Assembly: GCA_937928595.1 (NCBI GenBank)
Contig: CALGJV010000011.1
Coordinates: 203,173 to 267,172 of the forward strand
DNA length: 64,000 nt
Origin: an uncultured Phycisphaerae bacterium
GTDB lineage: Bacteria; Planctomycetota; Phycisphaerae; UBA1845; Fen-1342
Reading direction: 5' to 3'
Positions within the stretch are counted from its first letter, which is position 1, and each line of letters begins with the position of its first letter. A program made the translations under genes and the position numbers. Below the pieces are notes generated by a model, which saw only the letters and a program-made list of their open reading frames with translations, was not told the origin of the DNA and made no database searches. This document shows, in pieces, positions 35,174-43,337 of the stretch.

Positions 35174-37377
35174 GTTGCGGCGGCCTCCAGCACGGGGGCG
35201 GGGCGGCCGTCCCAATCGGGCGGATCGCCCGTGGCGACGCAGTAGCGCTCGATCACGCGCAGCCAGGCGGGGCCGGCGTCGAAGTGCGACAATTGCTCGT
35301 GCGCGCGGCGCCGCAGCAGGTCGCGCTCGTCGCGCTGCGCGAGGCCGCGGCGCAGGGTCGCGACCAGCGTTTCCGGTTCGGCGGCGTGCAGGTAGTGCTC
35401 GGTGGCCAGCAGCCCGTACGCACCGGTCTCCGGCGCGCCGACAACGATGCATCCGCACAGGGCGTCGCGCGCGACCTTCGCGGCCGCAAGCGCCGGTGCC
35501 CGCCGGTCCGGCAGGTGGACGGCGAAGCGCGCGCGCCGCAGGATGCCGCGCAGGACGCCGTCCGGCAATGGGTCACGGACGTGCATGAACCCGGGCAGCG
35601 CGGCCAGCGCCGTGACGAACGGGCGCGTCGCGTCGTCGGCGGGTCCGGCGTACACGACGGGGATCTCGCGCGCGGCCCACGCCGCGCCGTCGTCATCCAC
35701 CGCGACGGCCGGCAAGTCGAGCGGCAACACGAGCGGCCCGGCGACCGCCAGCCCGGCGCCCAGCAGCGGCGCCACGGCGGCCGAGTCGGCGTGGAGCAGG
35801 CGGCGCGCGGAGGCGGCGGACGCGGGGAATCCGGCGCGCAGCGCGCGCAGCAGCGCGCCGCCCGGCGCCGCGACGCAGCAGCCCAGCACGACTCCCGGCA
35901 GCGCGGCGAGGCCGGCCGCGGGGAACCGCTCCGGCTCGAACACGACGGTCACGTCGGGTCCGAAGCGGCGCACGTCGTCGAGCGGCAAGGCGCGGTCGCT
36001 CGCCGGCACGGGGCAGAAGAGTGTCTCGAGGCGGTCACTCGCGGGCGCGGCGTGCAGCGCGAAACGCCAGGCATCGCCGACGAAACACACGCGGTACCGT
36101 GGCCGCGGGGCGAGCCGGGGGCCGCCCGGCGGCGCGGGAACGATCTCGATGTGTTCGGGCGGCGGGGCCGGTTCCGGCGTCGCGGCCGCCGGCGGGCTCC
36201 AGCCCAACTTGCGGCGGACTTTCCGGCGGAGCAGGCTCCACGCCATCCGCAAGTGCTGCCGGCCGGAGTAGGACGGTTGCAGCGCCGCGTGCAGCGGCCC
36301 GGCCAACCGCAAGGCCGCAAGCAGTTGCGCGCGCATGTCGTGCTGAACGTGCGTCACGGTCGGGTCGCGCCCGCAGACCGCGCATACGAACGCGTCCATG
36401 CCGGCGACGGATTGCGGCCAGTCCGGCCAGCTTTCGGCGGTGCGCCGGGCCACGGCGCAGAGGCGCGCCAGCGTCGCGCGATCGGCCCGGAGCATCCGGA
36501 GGTACCGGATGACGTCGGCTTCCTCACCGCGCCGCACGACGAAACCGTTCTCGCCGTGCCGCAGGTATTCCTCGTGGCCGGTCACATCCGTCGTGATGGC
36601 CGTCCCGCCGCAGTGCATCATCTCGAGCGGCGGCCCGAACATGCCCTCGACCGTGCTGAGCTTCACGAGCACGTCGCATGACCGATAGACCTCGCCGACG
36701 CGGTCCATCGGTACCTGTGAACAGACGCGGTGGACCCCCGGGTAGCGGTCGCACGCCGTCGGCGTCAGCAGCCAGAGGTCGTCGATCCCGGCCTGCCGAC
36801 ACAACTCGATCGCCAGTTCGACACGTTTGAACGGCACGCGGAGCGCCCCCTCGACCAGCACACGCAGCCCGGACGCGGGGCGCGGCTCCAAGGCCGGCCC
36901 GTCCGGCCGGAAGATTCGCTTGTCGATGCCGTTGCGGACCAGGGTGACATCGCGGTCGAAGTGATCCCGCAGGTAGCGCTGGATCCACGACGCTTCGGTC
37001 ACGATCGGGAGTGGTTGGCGGTACGTGTACTCCGCAAGGGCCTGCATGTCCGGCTGGTCGGCCGGGAAGAAGCGCGATTCGATGGACTGGCAGAAGTACG
37101 CGTAGTGCCGGGCCGGTACGAACGGCAGGTCGTAGACGGACCGCCACCACGTCGCGAGGGCGAGATCGAACGTGTGCCCGCGGCAGTCGGCGTGGCAGCG
37201 CAGCGGCAGGTCGGTGGCGCCGGGCTTCCACGCGAGGCGGCGGGGGTCGAACGGCTGCTCGGTGACGATGGACACGCGGTGGCCGCGCCGCGTGAGCCCC
37301 AGCGCGTGCTCGAGGATCACGTTCGTGCCGCCCGAAATCTCGGGGTAGCCCAGCAGGAAGGCGATGTCGTGGCTCAA
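35170..37377 (-). CDS. Tandem GT-B glycosyltransferase (two GT domains)
   Basis: A 735-aa protein. The first half (1-~400) is a GT4-like unit: FLLGYPEISGGTNVILEHA at the start, LRVLVEGALRVPFKRVELAI at the donor domain, and EGMFGPPLEMMHCGGTAITTD with the conserved glutamate. A Pro-rich linker at about 405-430 leads to a second GT-B-like unit with YRVCFVGDAWRFALHA, REIPVVYAGPADDATRPFV and GAPETGAYGLLATEHYL, similar to CgeB-like domains. Two active sites may act in sequence. It is the first gene of the operon; the start is TTG at 37377 with a poor ribosome-binding site, so the exact start is uncertain. Confidence 0.82.
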   Translation of the reverse strand: MSHDIAFLLGYPEISGGTNVILEHALGLTRRGHRVSIVTEQPFDPRRLAWKPGATDLPLRCHADCRGHTFDLALATWWRSVYDLPFVPARHYAYFCQSIESRFFPADQPDMQALAEYTYRQPLPIVTEASWIQRYLRDHFDRDVTLVRNGIDKRIFRPDGPALEPRPASGLRVLVEGALRVPFKRVELAIELCRQAGIDDLWLLTPTACDRYPGVHRVCSQVPMDRVGEVYRSCDVLVKLSTVEGMFGPPLEMMHCGGTAITTDVTGHEEYLRHGENGFVVRRGEEADVIRYLRMLRADRATLARLCAVARRTAESWPDWPQSVAGMDAFVCAVCGRDPTVTHVQHDMRAQLLAALRLAGPLHAALQPSYSGRQHLRMAWSLLRRKVRRKLGWSPPAAATPEPAPPPEHIEIVPAPPGGPRLAPRPRYRVCFVGDAWRFALHAAPASDRLETLFCPVPASDRALPLDDVRRFGPDVTVVFEPERFPAAGLAALPGVVLGCCVAAPGGALLRALRAGFPASAASARRLLHADSAAVAPLLGAGLAVAGPLVLPLDLPAVAVDDDGAAWAAREIPVVYAGPADDATRPFVTALAALPGFMHVRDPLPDGVLRGILRRARFAVHLPDRRAPALAAAKVARDALCGCIVVGAPETGAYGLLATEHYLHAAEPETLVATLRRGLAQRDERDLLRRRAHEQLSHFDAGPAWLRVIERYCVATGDPPDWDGRPAPVLEAAAT

Positions 37378-37527
37378 GGGCTCGGTTCCGTCGGCCGCCG
37401 CGGCCGCGGGGCATTGTGTGTGCCGCCGGCGCGGGCAGCAAGCGCAGAGCTGGCGGCGTCGTGCGGGGCCGGGCGGGCCGCACGCGGCGCGCGGGTTCCG
37501 GGCGGGCGACGCGAGTCGCCGGGCCGG

Positions 37528-37533
37528 TACAAT
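37528..37533 (+). promoter_or_regulatory. -10-like element with near-leaderless start
   Basis: TACAAT is only 8 bp before the DUF58 gene ATG at 37542. No ribosome-binding site is visible. The transcript would begin at or near the ATG, that is, leaderless. Confidence 0.4.
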
Positions 37534-37541
37534 GCCGCCCG

Positions 37542-38498
37542 ATGTCCTCGCTCGCGCAGTTCCTCGACCCGGCGGTCATCCAGGAGGTCGGGCGGCTCGA
37601 CCTGCGGGCGCGGTTCATCGTCGAGGGGTTCCTGGCCGGGCTGCACAGCTCGCCGCTGCGCGGCTACTCGGTCGAGTTCAGCGAGCACCGCAAGTACGTG
37701 CCGGGCGACGACCCGCGCACCATCGACTGGAAGGTTTACGCGCGGACCGATCGCCTGTTCGTGCGGCAGTACCAGGCCGAGACGCACCTCGCCTGCCACC
37801 TGCTGGTCGACACGTCGGCCAGCATGGGATACGTCGGTGTCCTGGGAGGGAGCGGGCCGGCGTCCCCCTTCGACGTGTCGTCGGGGTCCGGACCCTGGCC
37901 GCAGCCGGCCGCCAAGCTGTTGTACGCCGTGCACTTGGCGGCGGCGCTGGGCTACCTGGTCACGCAGCAGCGGGACGCGGTGGGGCTCGGGCTGCTGGGC
38001 GAAGGCTTGCTGGAGCTGCGGCCGGCGCGGGCCCGGCGGGCGCACCTGGCGGACCTGCTGGCGGTGCTGGCGGGCGTCGTGCCGCGCGGCACGACCGGGC
38101 TCGCGCAGGGGATCCACGCCGCCCTGGGCCGCATTCCGCACCGGGGCGTCATCGTGCTGATCAGCGACCTGCTGACCGACACGGCGGCCGTGCTCGAGGC
38201 CCTGCATCACATCCGGTATCGCGGACACGATCTGATCGTCTTTCACGTGCTCGACGCCGCCGAGACGGCGTTTCCGTTCGAGGGGCCGGTGCGACTGGAG
38301 GATCCCGAGAGCGGCGCGACGCTGGTGGTCGAGGCGGGGGGCGTGCGGGCTGCGTACCGCGCGGCGCTCGAGCGGTGGCGAGGCGAGCTCCGCGAGCGTG
38401 TCACGGCGCTGCGCGGCGACTACGTCGCGCTCGACACGGCCACGCCGTTCGACAAGGCCCTGGTGGAGTTCCTGGTCGAGCGCGCCCGGCGAAGGTAG
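37542..38498 (+). CDS. DUF58 domain protein (vWA-like)
   Basis: A 318-aa DUF58 protein. The diagnostic N-terminal motif is SPLRGYSVEFSEHRKYVPGD followed by DPRTIDWKVYART. The vWA-like part begins with LLVDTSASMG, a MIDAS-type DxSxS, and continues with GTTGLAQGIHAAL and VIVLISDLL. About 25 Gly/Ser/Pro-rich residues (GVLGGSGPASPFDVSSGSG) are inserted directly after the MIDAS motif. DUF58 genes are normally beside moxR and vWA genes; none is here. Start at ATG 37542 follows TACAAT by 8 bp with no ribosome-binding site, suggesting a leaderless message. Function is not established. Confidence 0.88.
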   Translation: MSSLAQFLDPAVIQEVGRLDLRARFIVEGFLAGLHSSPLRGYSVEFSEHRKYVPGDDPRTIDWKVYARTDRLFVRQYQAETHLACHLLVDTSASMGYVGVLGGSGPASPFDVSSGSGPWPQPAAKLLYAVHLAAALGYLVTQQRDAVGLGLLGEGLLELRPARARRAHLADLLAVLAGVVPRGTTGLAQGIHAALGRIPHRGVIVLISDLLTDTAAVLEALHHIRYRGHDLIVFHVLDAAETAFPFEGPVRLEDPESGATLVVEAGGVRAAYRAALERWRGELRERVTALRGDYVALDTATPFDKALVEFLVERARRR

Positions 38499-38520
38499 AG
38501 CGGTGCAAGAGCGTGGCAAC

Positions 38521-38612
38521 GTGGGCAGGTGGGCGGGCTGCAACGTGGGCAAGTGGGCAGGTGAGAGCGTGGGCACGTGGGAATGTGAGCAAGCGTGAAC
38601 GCGAGCAGGTGG
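38521..38612 (+). repeat. Degenerate 8-bp tandem repeat at DUF58 3' end
   Basis: Eleven and a half octamers in exact 8-bp register: GTGGGCAG, GTGGGCGG, GCTGCAAC, GTGGGCAA, GTGGGCAG, GTGAGAGC, GTGGGCAC, GTGGGAAT, GTGAGCAA, GCGTGAAC, GCGAGCAG, GTGG. The consensus is GTGRGMAN, as at 31539-31594. It begins 22 bp after the DUF58 stop and runs in the sense direction of that gene. Confidence 0.82.
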
Positions 38613-38622
38613 AAATCCCGGC

Positions 38623-38653
38623 ACGCCGGCGGCGGGTGCGGCCCGCCCGGCGT
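38623..38653 (+). terminator. GC-rich hairpin after octamer array
   Basis: ACGCCGGCGGCGGG (38623-38636) pairs with CCCGCCCGGCGT (38642-38653) with a small bulge and a 5-nt loop. It lies between the DUF58 gene and the convergent GT39-like gene. TTTTT at 38670-38674 is already in the opposite gene, so this may not be a classical terminator. Confidence 0.5.
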
Positions 38654-38657
38654 TGTG

Positions 38658-39887
38658 TCACCCTCCCGGTTTTTCACTTGTCATTTGACGTCGTGCGGCC
38701 GTCAGGCTCGCCGTGCCGATCGCCAGCAGCGGCATGAGCGGCACGCGGTAGCGCACGCTCCCCACGTACACGCAGTGCACGAGCGTGAAGTACAAGATCG
38801 GCGTCCAGAGCAGCACATGCAGCGTTCGCAGGTGCGGGGCGCGACGCAGAGACATCCCGAGGGCCGCCAGCGCGCCGATCAGCACGAACAGCGTGTACGC
38901 CGCGCTGACCGCGGCCGACGCGCCGCCGCGGTGCTCGGCGACGTTCGGCGTGGGGCTCCAGGTGCGCCCGAGCTTGATGCAGGCGAGCCGCACCATGCGG
39001 CCCGGGTCGGCCCGCATGGCCTCCAGCGCCCGACGCCGGAGGAACTCGTCGCGCCCGACCTCGCCGAGTTCGCGGAAAGTCGGGTCCGCCTCGAACTCCC
39101 GCAGGAACGCCTGATTGCTGCTCCCGTCGGCCTGCGGGCCCTGCGCGTCGTAGAGCGTGACGCCGCCGTTGGTCGACAGCCACGCAAACGAGCCCAGCAC
39201 AGCTCGGTTGCGCAGTCCCCAGGGCAGCAGCGCCGCGCCCAGCGCGACCGCGGCCAGCCCCGCGCCGGCCAGGGCCCGCCGCCGGTCCCGGGCCATGACC
39301 AGCACGAGCCCCCACACGCCCACGGGCAGCACCGCCGCCGACGGGCGCGTCAGCAGCAGGGCCGCCGCGGCCGCCGCGTAGCCGATCAGCACGCGCCATC
39401 CCGGCCGCGGCTCGGCCGCCAGGTGCCAGGAGAACAGGCCGAACCCCAGCAGCAGGAGCGTGAAAATCGACTCGGTCAGCAGCAGATTGGCGAGGAAAAC
39501 CGCGAACGGATCGCACGCGACGAGCAGCCCGGCCACGAGCCCGGCGCGCGGGCCGGCCGCGAGCCGCGCCCAACGGCGGGCGACGAGCACGCCGGCCGCG
39601 CTGATCGCAGCCTGAGCGAGTTTCGCGGCCACGATGCCGGCCGGTCCGAGCGCCGCGAACGGCGCGAGCACCAGCGGGTAGAGCGGCATGCGGGGGGCGT
39701 AGCGGCCGTCGTCGGACGCGAGCGTGCCGGCGGAGACCAGATTGGTGGCCAGCTGCCAGTGCAACTCCTCGTCCGGGTAGTCGAGCTCCGGGCCGAGCGT
39801 CGCAGCCCGGTAGATGACCCAGCCGCCGCGCAGTCCGAGGGCGAGCAGGAAGAGTAGGGCGGCGGACGGGATCCGGCGGGTGGTCAC
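38658..39887 (-). CDS. GT39/PMT-like membrane glycosyltransferase
   Basis: A 409-aa polytopic membrane protein with about nine hydrophobic segments. The first periplasmic loop has LDYPDEELHWQLA with the acidic pair used by GT-C enzymes (ArnT/PMT). RYAPRMPLYPLVLAPF and VACDPFAVFLANLLLTESIF are also typical. It probably transfers a sugar from a polyprenyl-phosphate carrier to a protein or lipid. The GTG at 39887 overlaps the tilS stop (GTGA), so it is coupled to tilS. It converges on the DUF58 gene. The transferred sugar and acceptor are unknown. Confidence 0.83.
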   Translation of the reverse strand: MTTRRIPSAALLFLLALGLRGGWVIYRAATLGPELDYPDEELHWQLATNLVSAGTLASDDGRYAPRMPLYPLVLAPFAALGPAGIVAAKLAQAAISAAGVLVARRWARLAAGPRAGLVAGLLVACDPFAVFLANLLLTESIFTLLLLGFGLFSWHLAAEPRPGWRVLIGYAAAAAALLLTRPSAAVLPVGVWGLVLVMARDRRRALAGAGLAAVALGAALLPWGLRNRAVLGSFAWLSTNGGVTLYDAQGPQADGSSNQAFLREFEADPTFRELGEVGRDEFLRRRALEAMRADPGRMVRLACIKLGRTWSPTPNVAEHRGGASAAVSAAYTLFVLIGALAALGMSLRRAPHLRTLHVLLWTPILYFTLVHCVYVGSVRYRVPLMPLLAIGTASLTAARRQMTSEKPGG

Positions 39888-41455
39888 GGGAGACCGGGAT
39901 TCTGAGGACTGAGCGGCGTCAGCACGAGTCGCAGCGCGGTATGTGTGGTGGGACGGAGTTTGGCGCGCTCGTCGATGCGGAGAGGCATGACCCAGAGCGG
40001 CCCCTGCTGGTCACAGAGGATGCCGGTGCGGAGCCGCGCGTCCGGGTCGAGCTTCTCGTCGCCGAAGAAGTCGGCGATGCTCTTGGCGCCCGGGGCGCCG
40101 AGCGGGTGAAAGCGGTCGCCCTCGCGCCGGCCGCGGACGAGCAGCGGCGGCCGGATGCGTTCGAGGTCGAGCCACTCCTCATACGGGTTCCGGTTGCGGC
40201 GCAGCGCGGCGACCTGGTCGGGCGCGACGTCGCGGGTTTCGACCGTGAGCACGAATCCGAGCGACGGGAGGGGCGTGCGTCCGGGGACGGCGACGAAGAC
40301 CGTGCTGATCTCGGGGGGCGGATCGGCGGGGGCGTCGAGCGGGCGGAAGTCGAGCCGCTCGTACTGCTTGCGCACGACAACCGGGCCGGGCACGTGGACT
40401 TCCTTGCCGCTTTCGCCGCTCTCGGCGAGGCGGAGGACGGATTCGATGTGGGTGAACCCGAGGTCCTGATCGCCACCGGTGATGAGCGTGATGGCGCGGC
40501 GGACGACCTCGGCCTGGATGATGCGCTGTTTGCTGAGCAGCGCACGCGTATTCAGGACGATGTGGCGGGGACTCTCGGAGACCACCAGCGAGTCGAAGGT
40601 GCGGGCGGCGGCGTCCTCCAGGTACGTCCCGAGCCAGCGGGCGTGCTCGGCCAGGCGCAGGAGGGCTTCGGAGACATTCGGGTTGAGCTGCTCGGCCAGC
40701 AAGGGCATCACGATCCGGCGAATGCGGCCGCGGGTGAACTCGTTGGAGCGGTTGGTGCTGTCAGTCCGCGTTTCGAGGTCGAGTTGTCGGCACAGCTCGT
40801 CGATCGTGGCGCGGCGCTGGGCGAGCAGAGGGCGGACCAGTCGCACGTGGGAACCGGGGCGGATCGGCCGCAGGTCGTGGATGCCCGCCAGGCCGCGCAG
40901 GCCCGTGCCGCGGCAGATGCGGTGCAGGACCGTTTCGGCGTTGTCATCGGCATGGTGGGCGACGGCGACCAGCTCGCTGCCGACCTGGAGCGCGACGCGC
41001 TCGAGGAACTCGTAGCGGCGGGCGCGGGCGACCTCCTCGGTCGAGCCGCCCTGGGCCGCCACGGCGGCCCGAATGTCGGCGTGCTCGGCGTGGAACGGGA
41101 GACCGAGGCGGTCGGCCAGCCCGGCGACGAACACTTCGTCCTCGTCCGCCTCGCGGCCGCGGAGGCCGTGGTGGAAATGGGCCAGGTGCAGCTTCCAGCC
41201 GAGCGACTCGCGTTCCGAGAGCGCTCGCAGGGCGTGGACCAGGAGCGTGGAGTCCGGCCCGCCGGAGGCACCGATGACCCAGTTCGCGCCGGCGGTCAGC
41301 AGGCTGCGGACCGCGAGCCAGTCACGGATCTGTTCGAGGAAGGCGTCCCAGGTCACAGTGGCGTCAGTATAGAAATCGAGTGGTTGCGGGCCAAGAGTCG
41401 CGGCGATTTTGGGCAGCCGCCGGGCCGGCTGGCCCGCGGTGGGCGCGAGGGACAT
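39884..41455 (-). CDS. tilS: tRNA(Ile)-lysidine synthase TilS
   Basis: Converts the wobble cytidine of tRNA-Ile(CAU) to lysidine, essential for AUA decoding. The PP-loop motif is SGGPDS at residues 64-69. HLAHFHHGLRG and VAHHADDNAETVLHRICRGTG are canonical, as is ARARRYEFLE. The C-terminal TilS domain has RREGDRFHPLGAPGAKSIADFF. The 523-aa length is at the high end and includes about 40 extra N-terminal residues; no internal start is better. The gene is divergent from the M29 aminopeptidase gene with a 54-bp gap. Confidence 0.95.
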   Translation of the reverse strand: MSLAPTAGQPARRLPKIAATLGPQPLDFYTDATVTWDAFLEQIRDWLAVRSLLTAGANWVIGASGGPDSTLLVHALRALSERESLGWKLHLAHFHHGLRGREADEDEVFVAGLADRLGLPFHAEHADIRAAVAAQGGSTEEVARARRYEFLERVALQVGSELVAVAHHADDNAETVLHRICRGTGLRGLAGIHDLRPIRPGSHVRLVRPLLAQRRATIDELCRQLDLETRTDSTNRSNEFTRGRIRRIVMPLLAEQLNPNVSEALLRLAEHARWLGTYLEDAAARTFDSLVVSESPRHIVLNTRALLSKQRIIQAEVVRRAITLITGGDQDLGFTHIESVLRLAESGESGKEVHVPGPVVVRKQYERLDFRPLDAPADPPPEISTVFVAVPGRTPLPSLGFVLTVETRDVAPDQVAALRRNRNPYEEWLDLERIRPPLLVRGRREGDRFHPLGAPGAKSIADFFGDEKLDPDARLRTGILCDQQGPLWVMPLRIDERAKLRPTTHTALRLVLTPLSPQNPGLP

Positions 41456-41509
41456 AATGACGCCCGCGGGCCGCCGGGGCGGCCCGGCCCCTCACTGGAA
41501 AGGATCGCC

Positions 41510-42628
41510 ATGATCGACCCCCGTATGACGAAGCTGGCCGACGTGCTGGTGAACTACTCCTGCGCCGTGAAGCCGGGCGAGAAGATCCTGATTGAAGCCA
41601 TCGACATCCCGCATGAGTTCACGATCGAGTGCGTGCGGCTGGCGCGGGAGGCGGGCGCGCACCCGCTGGTGCTGCTCAAGAGCAACCGCGTGCACCGGGC
41701 GCTGATGAAGTACGGCACGGACGAGCAGTGGAACCTGATCGCGGACGTCGAGCGGAAGCAGATGGAGGGGGTGCAGTGCTACATCGGGGCCCGCGGCAAC
41801 TGGAACGTGTCGGAGCTGTCGGACGTTCCGGCCGAGCAGCAGCGGATCTACGAGCGCACGGTCTGGAAGCGCGTGCACAGCGAGGTGCGCGTCCCGAAGA
41901 CGCGCTGGGTCGTGCTGCGCTGGCCGACGATGAGCATGGCGCAGCTCGCCGGCATGTCGACGGAGGGGTTCGAGAACTTCTACTTCGACGTGTGCACCCT
42001 GGACTACGCGAAAATGGGCCGGGCGATGCAGGCGCTCAAGCAGCGGATGGAGGCAACCGACCGCGTGCACCTGAAGGGCCCGCGCGACACGGACCTGACG
42101 TTCTCGATCAAGGGCATCCCCGCGATCCCGTGCGACGGCAAGCTGAACATCCCGGACGGGGAGGTCTTTACCGCGCCGGTGCGCGACAGCATCAATGGCG
42201 TGATCCACTTCAACGCGCCGACGATGTACCGCGGCGAGACGCACGAGAACATCCGGCTGACGTTCCGGGACGGGAAAATCGTCGAGGCCACCAGCTCGAA
42301 CACGCAGAAGCTCAACGAGGTGCTGGACGCGGACGAGGGGGCCCGCTACACGGGCGAGTTCGCGATCGGCGTGAACCCGTACATCACGCGGGCGATGAAG
42401 GACATCCTGTTCGACGAGAAGATCGCGGGCAGCATCCACCTCACGCCGGGCCAGTCGTACGACGAGGCCCCCAACGGCAACAAGAGCGAGATTCACTGGG
42501 ACATGGTGCTGATCCAGACGCCGGAGTGGGGTGGCGGCGAAATGTACTTCGACGGCCAGCTCGTGCGCAAAGACGGTCGCTTCGTGACGCCCGATCTCCA
42601 AGCGCTCAACCCGGAGGTGTTGAAGTAG
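41510..42628 (+). CDS. M29-family metal-dependent aminopeptidase
   Basis: A 372-aa leucyl-type aminopeptidase (thermophilic aminopeptidase family, AmpS/T). The N-terminus DPRMTKLADVLVNYSCAVKPGEKI is typical. The metal region includes NIPDGEVFTAPVRDSINGV, YTGEFAIGVNPYI, IAGSIHLTPGQSY and EIHWDMVLI; the Glu, His and Asp in these stretches are the expected cobalt/zinc ligands. The C-terminus EMYFDGQLVRKDGRF closes the fold. GGAAAGGA precedes the ATG by about 6 nt. It is probably cytoplasmic, with no signal peptide. CATAAT at 41453-41458 might be its -10 box, overlapping the tilS start. Confidence 0.93.
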   Translation: MIDPRMTKLADVLVNYSCAVKPGEKILIEAIDIPHEFTIECVRLAREAGAHPLVLLKSNRVHRALMKYGTDEQWNLIADVERKQMEGVQCYIGARGNWNVSELSDVPAEQQRIYERTVWKRVHSEVRVPKTRWVVLRWPTMSMAQLAGMSTEGFENFYFDVCTLDYAKMGRAMQALKQRMEATDRVHLKGPRDTDLTFSIKGIPAIPCDGKLNIPDGEVFTAPVRDSINGVIHFNAPTMYRGETHENIRLTFRDGKIVEATSSNTQKLNEVLDADEGARYTGEFAIGVNPYITRAMKDILFDEKIAGSIHLTPGQSYDEAPNGNKSEIHWDMVLIQTPEWGGGEMYFDGQLVRKDGRFVTPDLQALNPEVLK

Positions 42629-42647
42629 ACGCGCAGCTCTCGGTACC

Positions 42648-42663
42648 GCCGGGGGACCCCGGC
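42648..42663. terminator. Hairpin between M29 and ktrA
   Basis: GCCGGG/CCCGGC with a 4-nt GGAC loop between convergent genes. No T-tract follows. Confidence 0.4.
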
Positions 42664-42668
42664 CGGCG

Positions 42669-43328
42669 TCAGTCGTAGCCCGCGAAGCGCGCCAGGTCGA
42701 GTTCGCGGCCGAAGACCATCAGGGTCTCGTTGGGCTGAATGACCTTGTCCGCGGCGGGCAGGAAGCGGAAATGCTCCTCGCTTCCGGCCCGCACAGCGAG
42801 GACGAGCAGGTCGAACTTCGCGCGGAGGTCCAGCGCGGCGAGCGTCTTGCCGTGGGTCTTGCGCGGCGCGGCGACCTCCATGATGCGGAAGTCCTCGGAC
42901 AGCGAGAACATGTCGCGGATGTCGGGGTTGGCGACGCGGCGCGCGGTGCGCTCGGCGGCGTCGCGCTCGGGGAAGATCGTCTCCGTGGCGCCGACGGCCG
43001 CGAGGATCTGGGCGTGGTCGTCGTTGGCGGCGGTGGAGCGGATGGACTTGAGCCCGATGCGCTTGAGCGCCAGGGCGCAGAGGATGCTGGGTTCGAGGTT
43101 GGTCTCGCCCAGGCAGATGACGGCGTCGTCCACGCTCGGGGTGACGACGCTCGAGAGCATTTCGAAGTCGCGGGCGTCGCCGATCAGGGCGCGGTGCACG
43201 TCGTCGCGCACGCTGTCCACGCGGGCCTCGTTGATATCGATGGCCAGGACCTCGCAGCCCATCTTCACCAGCGCGCGGGCCAGGTGCGTGCCGAACTGCC
43301 CCAGCCCGATGACGACGACCTGTTTCAC
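42669..43328 (-). CDS. KtrA/TrkA-type potassium channel regulator (RCK protein)
   Basis: A 219-aa cytoplasmic gating subunit. The RCK-N Rossmann motif is VVIGLGQFGTHLARAL, with the acidic end of the second strand in EVLAIDINEARV. RALIGDARDFEML and DDAVICLGETNLEPSIL are typical. The RCK-C domain follows after residue ~135 and ends VIQPNETLMVFGRELDL. Start is GTG at 43328; the AGGAG ribosome-binding site overlaps the stop TAG of the upstream channel gene, so translation is coupled. The single RCK unit points to a Ktr-type rather than the duplicated TrkA. Confidence 0.93.
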   Translation of the reverse strand: MKQVVVIGLGQFGTHLARALVKMGCEVLAIDINEARVDSVRDDVHRALIGDARDFEMLSSVVTPSVDDAVICLGETNLEPSILCALALKRIGLKSIRSTAANDDHAQILAAVGATETIFPERDAAERTARRVANPDIRDMFSLSEDFRIMEVAAPRKTHGKTLAALDLRAKFDLLVLAVRAGSEEHFRFLPAADKVIQPNETLMVFGRELDLARFAGYD

Positions 43329-43337
43329 GGCGTGCTC

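Noticed and set aside
38521..38612. Octamer array as a CRISPR array
   Set aside because: The units are 8 bp with no spacers, and no cas genes are present.
31466..38653. Composite transposon bounded by the inverted octamer modules
   Set aside because: No transposase, target duplication or sharply bounded terminal repeat is visible; the modules follow gene 3' ends, so an RNA or transcription role is at least as likely.
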